A program made the position numbers and the translations under genes. A DNA stretch of 64,000 bases from Xestospongia muta. Its lineage: Eukaryota; Porifera; Demospongiae; Haplosclerida; Petrosiidae. Below, in pieces: positions 30,481 through 42,778 of this stretch. The notes beneath the pieces are model-generated. The model was not told where the DNA came from, ran no database searches, and saw only the letters and a list, made by a program, of their open reading frames with translations. The stretch spans positions 4,278,001 through 4,342,000 of the forward strand of contig OY848930.1 of the NCBI GenBank assembly GCA_963693285.1. The letters are read 5' to 3'. Each line of letters opens with the position of its first letter. Position 1 is the first letter of the stretch.

Positions 30481-32545
30481 ATGTTCGTTTATATCAGTGG
30501 AGTGCTGATCTTACTAGCTGTCTTAGTAATAAGAAGTTTGTATAGGAAGTTGTGGTTTTTTAACCCACTTTCTAAACAACGTTTTGATCTAGATCTCCTC
30601 AAACATCGTCCTGGTGGTGATATTGATATTGAACTAGATCAAAGCAAAAGAGATAAAGTATTAAAGAATGCTTTCTCCATTGACAAAGTACCAAAGTCAT
30701 TGGATGCTATTGTCATAGGCAGTGGAGTAGGTGGACTAACTCCTGCTGTCCTTTTGTCTAAAGCTGGCCAGAAAGTATTAGTATTAGAGCAACACGATCA
30801 AGCTGGTGGATCTTGCCATGTCTTTACTGAGAAAGGGTTTGAATTTGACATTGGCATACATTATGTTGGTAATATGAATGAAGGAACATTGTCTCGTTTA
30901 CTTGCTGATCAACTTACTGGTGGAAAGTTACAATGGGCTTCCCTGGACAATCTCTATGATGTACTAGCCATGGGAGAGAACTATCAACGTTGGTATGAAT
31001 ATCCGTGTGGCTATGAAAACCACATCCAATATCTCATTAGCAAATTCCCTGATGAAGAGAGAGCTATTCGAAAGTTTTTCCAATATATGGGAGAAGCAAA
31101 GTGGTGTGTAAGGGTGATGGCAATCTTAAAGTTGTTACCAAAACCACTAGTAAAATGTCTACTTGCATTAAAAATAATACAGTGGTTTATTCCCATCACA
31201 AAATATCTCACGATGACAGTTAAAGAAATTTTGGACAAGCTTACTGATAATGTCAATTTGAAATCAGTTCTAACATGTGACTTTGGAAACTATGGTAAGG
31301 GCCATGACAAAATACTGACTTTACATTATAAATATCATAAGAAATTCCAATGGATACTGATACCTGAGTATCTATTTTATTATAGATATTATCAGATTAA
31401 ACAATACACATACACATTAACACCACAAGAAATAGTGTCCTTGATTCAGTCTTTCTATTTCAATCTTCCTCCTTATATTCACTCTATTAGCTTAATATAT
31501 TAAAAAATGTTATTTTTCTTCATAGGTTCTTTACCTGATGAAGGTAGTTTTACAATGCATTCTTTTCTTCAAATGGATCTTATTCGATCAACTCATTATC
31601 CAATAGGTGGAGCAAGTGAGATACTGTATAATATGATACCTATGATTGAAGCTGCTGGTGGTCATGTCCTTGTGAGGGTGATGGTGAAGGAAATTCTTGT
31701 GAGTGATGGTCGTGCTGTAGGTGTCAAGGTGACTAAAGGTAAACAAGAGTACACTATGATGGCTCCATTAATTATATCGGATGCTGGACTCATGAACACT
31801 GTTCATAAATTATTACCAGATCATGTGACCAAGAAATACCAGATGGATATAGTGTCACAAAATTGGTTAAGCCAGGTTCTGGTTTTCTAATAGTATTCGT
31901 AGGTCTTAATGGTACAAAAGAAGAACTTGGTTTGAAATCTCAAAACATATGAAAAATTTCCAGATAATATAGAGAAAGTGATAGCAAGACACCATACTAA
32001 AGAAGCTAAATCAGAAGATTTTCCTTTTATGTTTGTGGCATTTACCTCAGCTAAAGATCCTACATATAAGTTATGTTGCCCTGGCAAGTCAACATGTTCT
32101 ATTGTAACATTTGGAAATTTTGAATGGTTTGAAGAATGGAAAAATGAAAAGGTGATGCATCGTGGCAATGACTATAATTCATTCAAAATGGAGATGGGTC
32201 ATCGGTTATGGCAGAGTGTTTGTATTCTCTATCCTCATTTTGAAGATCAGTTGGAATATCTAGAAGTTGGAACACCTCTTAGTTTCCAGCACTATCTTGA
32301 GTCATATGGTGGAACTGGATATGGACCGACTAGATCATACTGTATACTGATTTGACCCGTATGTCCAGACTGAGCTCCGACCAAAGACACCAGTGAGCGG
32401 TCTATATCTGACAGGTCAAGACCTGTTTAGTGATGGGTTTGCTGGTGCCATGTTTGGAGGTGTCTTTTGTGCATCAGCCATATTGCAACACAATTTACTG
32501 ATTGACTTGTTGAAACTAAGTAGAATATGGAAGAAATTTAATTAG
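30481..32545 (+). pseudogene. RETSAT-like copy R4 (broken in exon 2)
   Basis: Exon 1 (30481-31294) is open and includes the anchor and GSGVGG. Exon 2 (31526-32545) has a two-base insertion near 31850 (after KKYQMD), a TGA in place of TGG near 31950, a frameshift near 32325 (GYGPTRS) and a TGA at about 32349. A truncated protein of about 390 residues with the FAD domain but without the C-terminal half could be made at most. Confidence 0.85.
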
Positions 32546-32753
32546 AGAACACAATAATTATTATTATTTTAATTATACCAGCTTCAATAAAGACTTTTCC
32601 CATTCCGTTAGAAAGCATGGCTATCACGTGTTTTTAATAAAGAGGTGGCAAAGACGGATATCCTGTTAGGACACAATGAAGCGCATGAAGTGTTGTAAAA
32701 GTATTAAACAACCCAATAGGAAATTGAGGAAGCAGCCCTAAAAGTTTTTAGAG
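32546..32753 (+). promoter_or_regulatory. RETSAT intergenic spacer R4-R5 (E-box, poly(A) signal)
   Basis: The 208-bp spacer holds AATAAA (about 32585) for the upstream gene and CACGTG (32625-32630) upstream of the next start. Near-identical 212-bp spacers occur at 39500-39711, 42779-42990, 45050-45261 and 52092-52303. Confidence 0.55.
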
Positions 32754-34811
32754 ATGTTCGTTTACATCAGCGGAGTGCTGATCTTACTAGCTGTCTTAGT
32801 AATAAGAAGTTTGTATAGGAAGTTGTGGTTTTTTAACCCACTTTCTAAACAACTTTTTGATCTAGATCTCCTCAAACATCGTCCTGGTGGTGATATTGAT
32901 ATTGAACTAGATCAAAGCAAAAGAGATAAAGTACTAAAGAATGCTTTCTCCATTGACAAAGTACCAAAATCATTGGATGCTATTGTCATAGGCAGTGGAG
33001 TAGGTGGACTAACTCCTGCTGTCCTTTTGTCTAAAGCTGGCAAGAAAGTATTAGTATTAGAGCAACACGATCAAGCTGGTGGATCTTGCCATGTCTTTAC
33101 TGAGAAAGGGTTTGAATTTGACATTGGCATACATTATGTTGGTAATATGAATGAAGGAACATTGTCTCGTTTACTTGCTGATCAACTTACTGGTGGAAAG
33201 TTACAATGGGCTTCCCTGGACAATCTCTATGATGTACTAGCCATGGGAGAGAACTATCAACGTTGGTATGAATATCCGTGTGGCTATGAAAACCACATCC
33301 AATATCTCATTGGCAAATTCCCTGATGAAGAGAAAGCTATTCGAAAGTTTTTTCAATATATGGAAGAAGCAATACAGAGTGCAAGGGTGATTGTAATCTT
33401 AAAGTTGTTACCAAAACTACTAGTAAAATGTCTACTTGCATTAAAAATAATACAATGGTTTATTCCCATCACAAAATATCTCACGATGACAGTTAAAGAA
33501 ATTTTGGACAAACTTACCGATAATATCGATTTGAAAACAGCTCTAGTATATGACTTTGGAAACTACGGTAAGGGCCATGACAAAATACTGACTTTATATT
33601 ATAAATATCATAAGAAATTCCAATGGATACTGATACCTGGGTATCTATTTTAATATAGATATTCTCAGATTAAACAATACACATACACATTAACACCATA
33701 AGAAATAGTGTCCTTGATTTAGTCTCTCTATTTCCAACTTCCTCCTTATATTTACTCTATTAGCTTAATATATTTAAAAGTCTTATTTTTCTTCATAGGT
33801 ACCTTTCCTGATGAAGGTAGTTTTGTAATGCACTCTCTTCTTCAACTCAACTTTATTCAATCAACTCATTATCCAATAGGTGGACCAAGTGAGATAGCAT
33901 ATAATATGATACCTATGATTGAAGCTGCTGGTGGTCGTGTCCTTGTGAGGGTGAGGGTGAAGGAAATTCTTGTGAGTGATGGTCGTGCTGTAGGTGTCAA
34001 AGTGACTAAAGGTAAACAAGAGTACATGATAATGGCTCCATTAATTATATCGGATGCTGGACTCATGAACACTGTTCATAAATTATTACCAGATCATGTG
34101 ACCAAGAAATACCAGATGGATAGTCTCACAAAATTGGTTAAGCCATCTCCTGGTTTTCTAATGGTATTCATAGGTCTTAATGGTACGAAAGAAGAACTTG
34201 GTTTGAAATCTCAAAACATATGGTGTTTTCCAGATAATATTGAGAAAGTAATGGCAAGACACCATACTAAAGAAGCTAAATCAGAAGATTTGCCTTTTAT
34301 GTTTGTGGCATTTCCTTCAGCTAAAGATCCTACTTATAATTTACGTTGCCCTGGTAAGTCAACATGCTCTATTCTTACATTTGGAAAATATGAATGGTTT
34401 GAAGAATGGAAAAATGAAAAGGTGATGCATCGTGGTGACGACTATAAGTCATATAAAATGGAAATGGGTCGTCAGTTATGGCAGAGTGTTTGTATTCTCT
34501 ATCCTCATCTTGAAGATCAGATGGAATATTTAGAAGTTGGAACACCTCTTAGTTTCCAGCACTATCTTGAGTCGTATCGTGGAGCTGCATATGGACTAGA
34601 TCATACTGTACACCGATTTGATCCATATGTCCAGACTGAGCTGCGACCTGAGACACCAGTGAGTGGTCTATATCTGACAGGTCAAGATGTGTTTTGTGAT
34701 GGGTTTGTTACTGCAATATATGGAGGTGTCTTTTGTGCATCAGCCATATTGCAACGTAATTTACTAATGGAATTGTTGGAGCTAAGTAAAATATGGAAGA
34801 AATTTAATTAG
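32754..34811 (+). CDS. RETSAT-like oxidoreductase, copy R5 (intact)
   Basis: Exons 32754-33567 and 33799-34811, 608 residues. It has the hydrophobic N terminus (SGVLILLAVLVI), GSGVGG, Glu of LEQH and YLTGQD. Exon 2 is a mosaic: its first part resembles R3/R4, while the segment STCSILTFGKYEWFEEWKNE and the following DDYKSYKMEMGR are shared only with R15, which points to gene conversion. The tail DVFCDGFVTAIYGG differs from the other copies at two positions. Confidence 0.9.
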
Positions 34812-34848
34812 AGAACACAATAATTATTATTATTTTAATTATACCAGT

Positions 34849-35101
34849 GAATTACAAAAATAGAGCAAAATTGTCAAAGGTACCACCTGCATGGGGCATT
34901 GGGCCATGTCATACTGGCATAAAAATCAAGTGTTGAATTTTCATTATTAGTGGATTGGAAATGATGCTCAACAATTATACTATTAGTTATGTGTAACTAA
35001 CAAATATGTGGTTCTTAAACCACTTTTAATAGTTATTGATCACAAATAGATAAGACAGTTTCTTTCGACGTGTAAATCATTATATAGCAGCGTTGTTGCT
35101 T
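34849..35101. repeat. Repeat block downstream of RETSAT copies
   Basis: AT-rich sequence beginning near GTGAATTACAAAAATAGAG and including GGGCCATGTCATACTGGCAT. Related blocks are at 47366-47570, 55497-55700 and, in part, 56355-56470. It leads into a Gypsy-type coding fragment here and at 56.5 kb, so it is probably part of that retroelement's flank. Confidence 0.6.
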
Positions 35102-35455
35102 CTAAGGTTAGTTTTATGAGAACATGACGATGAAGAGAAGTATCCTATGCATGCTCTCTCTACAAGTGAGAATCACCCACTCACAGTGAAGGTGAACATA
35201 AATAATGTCAATTTACAAATGGAAGTTGATACTTGAGCCACACTATCCATTATTAGTGAGAAGACATACAAGAGGTTATGGCCCATAAAAAGGCTGACTC
35301 CATTGTTGAAGTACTCAGACGTAACATTGAAGATGTATACAGGAGAACAAATTGAAGTTTTAGGATCCATAGATATCAATGTGACCTACTTGAATCAAAA
35401 GAAACAGTTACTGTTGTTAGTAGTTTCAGGAGATGATCCATTAATTTACTGTTAG
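35102..35455 (+). mobile_element. Gypsy-type retroelement fragment (aspartic protease region)
   Basis: The frame NHPLTVKVNINNVNLQMEVD is followed by a stop in place of the Gly of the protease motif D-T-G-A (here VDT*AT), then LSIISEKTYKRLWPIKRLTP. It has the same layout as 56563-56871, where the motif is intact. It is interrupted at 35455 by the LTR of another element. Confidence 0.75.
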
Positions 35456-38400
35456 TGTGATATCGTTGATATCTTTTGCTTGCAGTTGAAAGTGTAATAA
35501 TAGAACTCTAAACAAAACTAATTCTCTTCTACTTTAACCCAAAGAAACAAAATGAACTATTTATACAAAGAAATGAAACCAAAAAAACAGTTAAGTAACA
35601 CCAAAGAAATAACACCAATTTACAGTTACATTTACAGTGATAAAGGTGATAATAAGATAACAACTAAAGTGTAAATTTATGCTAAAATACCACATTTCCT
35701 CCCCTGTTAAATGTATAAGTCCAAAATCACATGACAAGTCTATCAGGGGGACGATGATCTCTCTGAGGATAATGTCTCATGGGAACATTTGTAGATGGTT
35801 CAGATCTTGGGGATAATTCAGAGCTCTGATATGGAAATACGTCAAAACCAGGATATGTACACTAAGTAGGAGTAAATGTAGATCTGTCATGTAAATGGTC
35901 AGCATGCCTGCGTATAATCTTGCCATCTTGTAGTTTAACAGTATACGAGAGTGGTCCCAAACATTCCTCTATCAGACCGGGAACCCATTTGTTGCGTGAA
36001 TTAAAGACTTTTGCCATCACCAGTTGACCTGGTGTAAAATTCCTGAGTTTGGAATGGGTATCGTGATACTTCTTCTGTTGTGACTGCTTAGAGGTCACAA
36101 AACTCTCTACATCTGGTTTTAAGAGATCAAATCGAGTTCGAATCTTTCTCCGTAAAAACAGTTCAGCAGGTGATACGTTTGTAGTTGCATGAGGTGTTGA
36201 TCGATAATCGAATAGAAATCGTGATAGCCGGTGTTCAGAGATCCACCACCCTTTTCTCCAGCTTTCATAGCTCTTTTGAAGGTCTGAACAAACCTCTCAG
36301 CAAGACCATTGGATGAGGGGTGATAAGGAGCGCTCCGGATATGCTTGACTCCATTGGCTTTCATGAACTGTGCAAATTCATCTGATGAAAATTGGGGTCC
36401 ATTATCAGATACAAGTTGTTCAGGTAACCCATACTTTGAGAAAATGATTTGGAGAGCCTCAATGGTCTGTGAAGCTGTTGTAGAAGGCATTGGCACCACT
36501 TCTGGCCACGTAGAGTGTGCGTCTAGCAGTATCAGGAACATCTTGTCTAGGAAAGGTCCAGCAAAATCCACATGAACTCTCTTCCATGGTGCTGTTGGCT
36601 AGGCCCATGGATGCAGTGGTGCTACTGGAGGATTTGACTTTTGTTCTTGACACTTGATGAATGACTTGGCTAGGTCTTCAATATCTTTGTCCATGCCACT
36701 CCACCACACATAGCTCCTAGCAACTGATTTCATCCTGGTAATGCCAGGGTGGTTCTCGTGGAGTGCTTGTAAGACTTGCTGTTGTAGACTCTTTGGTAGG
36801 ATTACACGAATACCCCACCTTAAACATCCACTTTGAATTCCGATTTCTTCTCTTCTGGAATAATACGGTTTGAACTCGTCAGACACTTGGTCTGGCCAAC
36901 CAGACATAATGTAAGTGACAACTTTGCTTAGCACAGGATCTCGACGTGTAGCAACTTGTACATGTTTGACAGTGACAGGGAGTGTCTGTACCTGAGAAAT
37001 ATTGAATATACTCACTTCATCTTGTGCTGCCTTTCCTGTAACTGGTAATGGAAGGCGAGATAATCCATCGGCATTACTATGTGAGGTAGTAGGTTTGAAG
37101 TGAATTTCATAATCATAAGCCGATAAAAGAATTGCCCATCGTTGTAACCGAGCAGCAGCTAATGATGGAATTCCTTTCTTGGGACCAAGTATAGCTGTCA
37201 GTGGTTTGTGGTCTGTGAATAAGTTGAATTTCCTTCCGTAGAGGTATTGATGAAATTTCTTGACACCATATATCAATGAGAGTGCCTCCTTTTCCAGTTG
37301 AGCATAGTTCTTTTCAGATGCAGTCAAGGTACGTGAGGCAAAAGAGATTGGTTTCTTTGTGCCATCTGGCAATACATGAGAAATTACGGCCCCTATTTCA
37401 TATGCTGAGGCATCAGTAGCCAGGTTGATTGGTAATTTGGGGTCATAGTGTATCAACACTTCCGAAGATGTTAACTGGTCTTTGGCCCTTTTGAAAGCTT
37501 GAGAACGTTCTTCTGTCCAGTCCCATTTCTGTGGTACCTGAAGTAATCGATTAAGAGGATGTAAGATACTAGAAAGATCCTGAATGAATTTCCCATAGTA
37601 GTTCAATAGTCCGAGGAATGATCTAAGTTCCTGGACATTAGTAGGTTCTGGAGCCTTTACAATAGCGTCAATCTTGCTTGGTACTGCTTGGATACCAGTT
37701 CGATCAATCTGATGACCAGGATACTCAATGGATTCTTGTAGAAAAATGCACTTGTCTCGTTTAAGTCTGAATCCATGTTTCTCCAGGTGTTGGAAAACTT
37801 CTCCTAGGTTATGCAGGTGATCCTCTTTGATTTTGCCAGTGACTAAGATATCATCTATATAGCAAATGACTCCTGGGACGTCATGTAGAATTGTGTCAAT
37901 TAGTCTCTGGAAAATTGCCGGAGCTAAAGCAACCCCGAAGGGAAGACGTGTATATTGATACAACCCTTGGTGCGAATTTACTGTCAGATATGGCAGAGAA
38001 GTTTCATCCAGTTGGAGTTGCAGATAGGCTTGCGAGAGATCCAGTTTGCTAAATAGGGTCCCATTAGCTAAAGTAGTGAACAAGTCTGCTGGCTTAGGCA
38101 ATGGGTATTGGTCTATAGACAGCGCTTGGTTGATTGTCACCTTATAGTCACCACACAGGCGAAACCTTCCATCTTTCTTAGGCACTACGACAATAGGTGC
38201 AGCCCACTCACTGTGGTCGACCTTCCTGATTATTCCTTGTTGTTTCAGTCGATCCAGTTCCTTTCCTACAGCACCTTTAATTGCAAATGGGACAGGACAG
38301 GGTTTGAAAAATGTCGGTGTGGCTTCGGGTTTGATGTGAAGAGTTGCCTTGTATGAAGTGACATTTCCTAGCTCATCTTTAAAGAGGTTTGAATGCTGTT

Positions 38401-38521
38401 GCAACAGAGCTTGCACTCCTTGGGACCCAGACTGTACTGTGGCGATTCTGTGCCAGTCCAGTCAGATGTACTTCAGCCAGTTCCTTCCAAAGAGGTTTGG
38501 ACCAGCCCCATCAACTACCAC

Positions 38522-38530
<9 letters not shown>
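35456..38530 (-). mobile_element. Gypsy-type LTR retrotransposon, 5'-truncated, K02A2.6-like
   Basis: A 239-bp LTR lies at 35456-35694 (minus-strand ends TGTGGTAT...ATATCACA) with a purine-rich tract just inside it. The polymerase region on the minus strand runs from about 38530 (GPNLFGRNWL, end of protease) through the reverse transcriptase (YIDD at its centre) and RNase H (ATDASAYEIGAVI) to the integrase zinc-binding part (38416-36599). It continues in another frame with the integrase core (36571-36119, SDNGPQFSSDEF, YHPSSNGLAERF) and a C-terminal piece (36098-35862). A frameshift near 36600 separates the two main frames. Gag, most of the protease and the 5' LTR are missing, so it is a dead copy. 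It sits inside the protease fragment of another Gypsy-type element, with GTTAG as the likely target site. Confidence 0.85.

Positions 38531-38562
<32 letters not shown>
38521..38562. repeat. (ATT)n microsatellite
   Basis: About 14 ATT units at the truncated 5' edge of the Gypsy-type element. The same microsatellite followed by the same unique sequence is at 57401-57440. Confidence 0.9.
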
Positions 38563-38563
<1 letters not shown>

Positions 38564-39352
38564 GTCGTTTTTATATTTTTAAATAATAATTTGAAGTTCA
38601 CTATTGGTCTCTTATATCATCTACAAAATGTCCATATCAGTTCTTTTGATTATTTGTCATTGGTTATGTTTGAAAATAATTTTATATTTTTACTCTGTTA
38701 TTAATTAGTTATTTTGTTATAACTTTTAACCTATCAACCTTTTTATTTCATTACCTTTCTAATTTTGATTCAGCTCTTACCACTTCACTAAATTATATTT
38801 GAAGATGCTCTACTGTACCTCTTTTAGCCAACTACGATCATGATGGTCTGTCTCTTGTAATTAGCCATGTTCAAACTTAAAACCAATAGTCTAGTCAGTG
38901 ATATATTGTTTGGAATTACTCACATGCTGACTTAACTTGTTCAAAATTAATTTCTTCTTTCTAATATAAGCTGGGACAACCTCTTACACTTTAACTGTAA
39001 TAACAGGAATTTAAAAGAACATTCATGAGTATCATAAATGTATATCAAAAATTTAATAATAAAAACATGAATCCTACTACTATAAATTAAAATCATTACC
39101 ACATCTACAAGTAGAGGGGAAAAGGAGTAGCGATGAGGATTAGAGTTAATAAATGGAATAAAAAGGAATGTGTTATGAGTACTACAAAGTGATTCATGCA
39201 AGGGGAGAATAAAGATATCTTGTGCCAAAAGATCAGTATCTACTCCATGCTATTTACACTCATAGAAATTATGGTTGCATGAAGGACTGCCACAGATATC
39301 TTAAGGATTTATGCTTTTATAATTAGTGTTTAATAATGTTGTAATATTGAAG
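38563..39352. repeat. Non-coding block duplicated at 57.4-57.9 kb
   Basis: 38563-39035 is nearly identical to 57441-57918. Many short AT-rich runs, no coding sequence. 39036-39352 has no recognised content. Confidence 0.7.
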
Positions 39353-39499
39353 AGTCTATATCTGACAGGTCAAGACGTGTTTAGCGATGGGTTTGCTGGT
39401 GCAATGTTTGGACGTGTCTTTTGTGCATCAGCCATATTGCAACGTAATTTACTGATGGAATCGTTGGAGCTAAGTAAAATATGAAAGAAATTTAATTAG
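39353..39499 (+). pseudogene. RETSAT-like 3' end fragment
   Basis: The last 48 codons of exon 2 (SLYLTGQDVFSDGFAGAMFG, SAILQRNLLMES) with TGA replacing TGG before the final KKFN. It is followed by a 212-bp spacer and copy R6, so it is the remnant of a whole gene. Confidence 0.85.
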
Positions 39500-39711
39500 A
39501 GAACACAATAATTATTATTATTTTAATTATACCAGCTTCAATAAAGACTTTTCCCATTCTGTAGTTAGAAAGCGCGACAATCACGTGTTTTTAATAAAGA
39601 GGTGAAGAAGATGGATATCCTGTTAGGACACAATGAAGTGCATGAAGTGTTGTGAAAGTGTTACAACAACCCAATTGGAAATTTAGTAAGCAGCCCTAAA
39701 CGTTTTTAGAG
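39500..39711 (+). promoter_or_regulatory. RETSAT spacer with E-box before R6
   Basis: A 212-bp spacer with AATAAA (about 39540) and CACGTG at 39592-39597. Confidence 0.5.
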
Positions 39712-40533
39712 ATGTTCATTTATATCAGCAGAGTGCTGATCTTACTAGCTGTCTTAGTAATAAGAATTTGTATAGGAAGTTGTGGTTTTTTACCCCACTT
39801 TCAAAAGAACATCTTTTTGATCTAGATCTCCTCAAACACCGTCTTGGTACAGGTGGTGATATTGATATTGAACTAGATCAAAGCAAAAGAAATAAAGTAT
39901 TAAAGAATGCTTTCTCCATTGACAAAGTATCAAAGTCATTGGATGCTATTGTCATAGGCAGTGGAGTAGGTGGACTAACTCCTGCTGTCCTTTTGTCTAA
40001 AGCTGGTAAGAAAGTATTAGTATTAGAGCAACACGATCAAGCTGGTGGATCTTGCCATGTTTTTACTGAGAAAGGGTTTGAATTTGACATTGGCATACAT
40101 TATGTTGGTAATATGAATGAAGGAACATTGTCTTGTCTACTTGCTGATCAACTTACAGGTGGAAAGTTACAATGGGCTCCCCTGGACAATATCTATGATG
40201 TACTAGTCACGGGAGAGAACTATCAACATCGGTATGAATATCTGTTTGGCTATGAAAACCACATCAAATATATTATTAGCAAATTCCCTGATGAAGAGAA
40301 AGCTATTCGAAAGTTTTTCCAATATATGCAAAAGCAATGTCGTGTGCAGGAGTGATGACAATCTTAAAGTTGTTACCAAAACCACTAGTAAAATGTTTAC
40401 TTGCATTAAAAATAATACAGTGGTTTTTTCCCATCACAAAATAGCTCACGATGACAGTTGAAGAAATTGTGGACAAACTTACTGATAATGTCGATTTGAA
40501 AACAGTTCTAGCATATGACTTTGGAAGCTACGG
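39712..40533 (+). pseudogene. RETSAT-like copy R6, exon 1 only
   Basis: The start ATG at 39712 is followed by a one-base deletion near 39763 (AAGAATTTG for AAGAAGTTTG). The frame reopens at 39768 and is broken again near 40328 (one A missing from the MQKAM segment), with TAG at about 40443. Exon 2 is absent: the intron donor at 40534 runs into DOLK-derived sequence. Confidence 0.88.
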
Positions 40534-40541
40534 TAAGGCTT

Positions 40542-40798
40542 CAGTATTATGTCTGTAATGTGTTAGTTTATTGTTGCCATGGTTATCATCATGTATGGTA
40601 GCGCATGAGGTAATCATTACACTCTCCTTGTATACTTTTGTAGACTCCAGTAATCCTCAGTTGTCTCATTATTCCTTGTTAATAGTTGGCTCTAGTATTA
40701 TCTTAGGAGCAGTTATGGAAGCATACACTTACCAAATTGACAATCTAATATTAGGAGTGTTTCAATTCACTATTTGCATAGCTTTTCTTAAAATATAA
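40542..40798 (+). pseudogene. DOLK exons 13-14 fragment
   Basis: IMSVMCxxIVAMVIIM-type sequence, the intron and the last exon (SNPQLSHYSLLIVGSSIILG, EAYTYQIDNLIL) match 24984-25231. The intron donor is degraded, and a missing T near the end removes the normal stop, adding two codons. Confidence 0.85.
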
Positions 40799-41319
40799 TT
40801 TATACATAAAACCTCATTTTTCATTAGGTATTTTAATCGTATAAATAGTTTTATTAAAGTAACAATAATGAAATCAATATCAATTATACTAAATAATCAA
40901 GGGAGAGGGGTCTTTATGGTCTACAGGTTTAGTTGCATCAGCACATTCATTGTCTAGCTGTTCTCTCAGCTGTTAAATCGCCACCCTTATGAGCAAGAGA
41001 AGGTCAAATCTTTCCTTAGACATTTTTAAATATTTAAAATATGATTCAGCGTCTGACAGACGCATTTCTTCTTCTTCTTCTTGAATCAAATTGTGAATAA
41101 ATATAGGACGTACCCACATTGTTCTTCTTCGTTTCTGTCGCCTTCGTCATCTGTAAACCAAAGCAAGAAGCAACCCTTCAGCTTCCATGATGAGGGCGTC
41201 CTCTTATTTATAATATTACGGGCAAGATTGACGCTGCTAACATAAAACACTTCACTTCCGGTTAATAGGAAATTGAGTAAGCAGCTAATAAATTACGAAG
41301 TGTCTATATAGACACTTCA
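40799..41319. repeat. RETSAT upstream block, copy before R7
   Basis: Nearly identical to 57918-58407. It includes a run of CTTCTTCTTCTTCTT and ends in a 22-bp palindrome at 41297-41318. No gene seen. Confidence 0.6.
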
Positions 41320-42778
41320 ATATATGGAAGAAGCAATACAGAGTGCAAGAGTGATTGTAATCTTAAAGTTGTTACCAAAACCACTAGTAAAATGTTTACT
41401 TGCATTAAAAATAATACAGTGGTTTATTCCCATCACAAAATATCTCACGATGACAGTTAAAGAAATTTTGGACAAGGTTACTGATAATGTTGATTTGAAA
41501 TCAGCTCTAGCATATGACTTTGGAAACTACGGTAAGGGCCATGACAAAATACTGACTTTACATTATAAATATCATAAAGAAATTCCAATGGATACTGATA
41601 CCTGAGCATCTATTTTATTATAGATATTATCAGATTAAACAATACATATTACACATTAACACCACAAGAAATAGTGTCCTTGATTCAGTCTTTCTATTTC
41701 CAACTTCCTCCTTATATTCACTCTATTAGCTTAATATATTTAAAAGTGTTATTTTTCTTCATAGGTACCTTTCCTGATGAAGGTAGTTTTGCAATGCATT
41801 CTATTCTTCAACTCGGCTTTATTCCATCAACTCATTATCCAATAGGAGGACCAAGTGAGATAGCATATAATATGATACCTATGATTGAAGCTGCTGGTGG
41901 TTGTGTTCTTGTGAGGGTGAGGGTGAAGGAAATTCTTGTGAGTGATGGTCGTGCTGTAGGTGTCAAGGTGACTAAAGGTAAACAAGAGTACACGATAATG
42001 ACTCCATTAATTATATCGGATGCTGGACTCATGAACACTGTTCACAGACTATTACCAGATCATGTGACCAAGAAATACCAGATGAATAGTGTCATGAAAT
42101 TGGTTAAGCCAGGTACTGGTTTTCTAATGGTATTCATAGGTCTTAATGGTACAAAAGAAGAACTTGGTCTGAAATCTCAAAATATATGGTGCTTTCCAGA
42201 TAATATTGAAAAAGTGATGGCAAGACACCATACTAAAGAAGCCAAAATCAGAAGATTTTCCTTTTATGTTTGTGGCATTTCCCTCAGCTAAAGATCCTAC
42301 TTATAATTTACGTTGTCCTGGCAAGTCAACATGTTGTATTGGAACATTTGTAAATTTTGAATGGTTCGAAGAATGGAAAAATGAAAAGGTGATGCATCGT
42401 GGCGACGACTATAATTCATTCAAAATGGAGATGGGTCGTCAGTTATGGCAGAATGTTTGTATTCTCTATCCTCATCTTGAAGATAAGTTGGAATATCTAG
42501 AAGTTGGAACACCTCTTAGTTTCCAGCACTATCTTGAGTCATATCGTGGAGCTGCATATGGACTAGATCATACTGTATACCGATTTGATCCATATGTCCA
42601 GACTGAGCTGCGACCTGAGACACCAGTGAGTGGTCTATATCTGACAGGTCAAGATGTATTTAGTGATGGGTTTGCTGGTGCAATGTTTGGAGGTGTCTTT
42701 TGTGCATCAGCCATATTGCAACGTATTTTACTGATAGAATTGTTGGAGCTAAGTAAAATATGGAAGAAATTTAATTAG
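41320..42778 (+). pseudogene. RETSAT-like copy R7, 5'-truncated and frameshifted
   Basis: It begins inside exon 1 at QYMEEAIQSARV (about residue 203), next to the palindrome. Exon 1 ends at 41531 and exon 2 is 41765-42778. An extra A near 42246 (GCCAAAATC for GCTAAATC) shifts the frame in exon 2. No start codon, anchor or FAD motif remains. Confidence 0.88.

Noticed and set aside
31295..31525. Intron retention in RETSAT copies (exon 1 frame stays open almost through the intron in R4 and R1)
   Set aside because: The intron length is not a multiple of three and a stop occurs before exon 2, so a retained intron cannot yield the full enzyme.
35173..35379. Minus-strand open frame opposite the Gypsy-type protease fragment, also at 56589-56857
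   Set aside because: Antisense shadow of the protease coding sequence.
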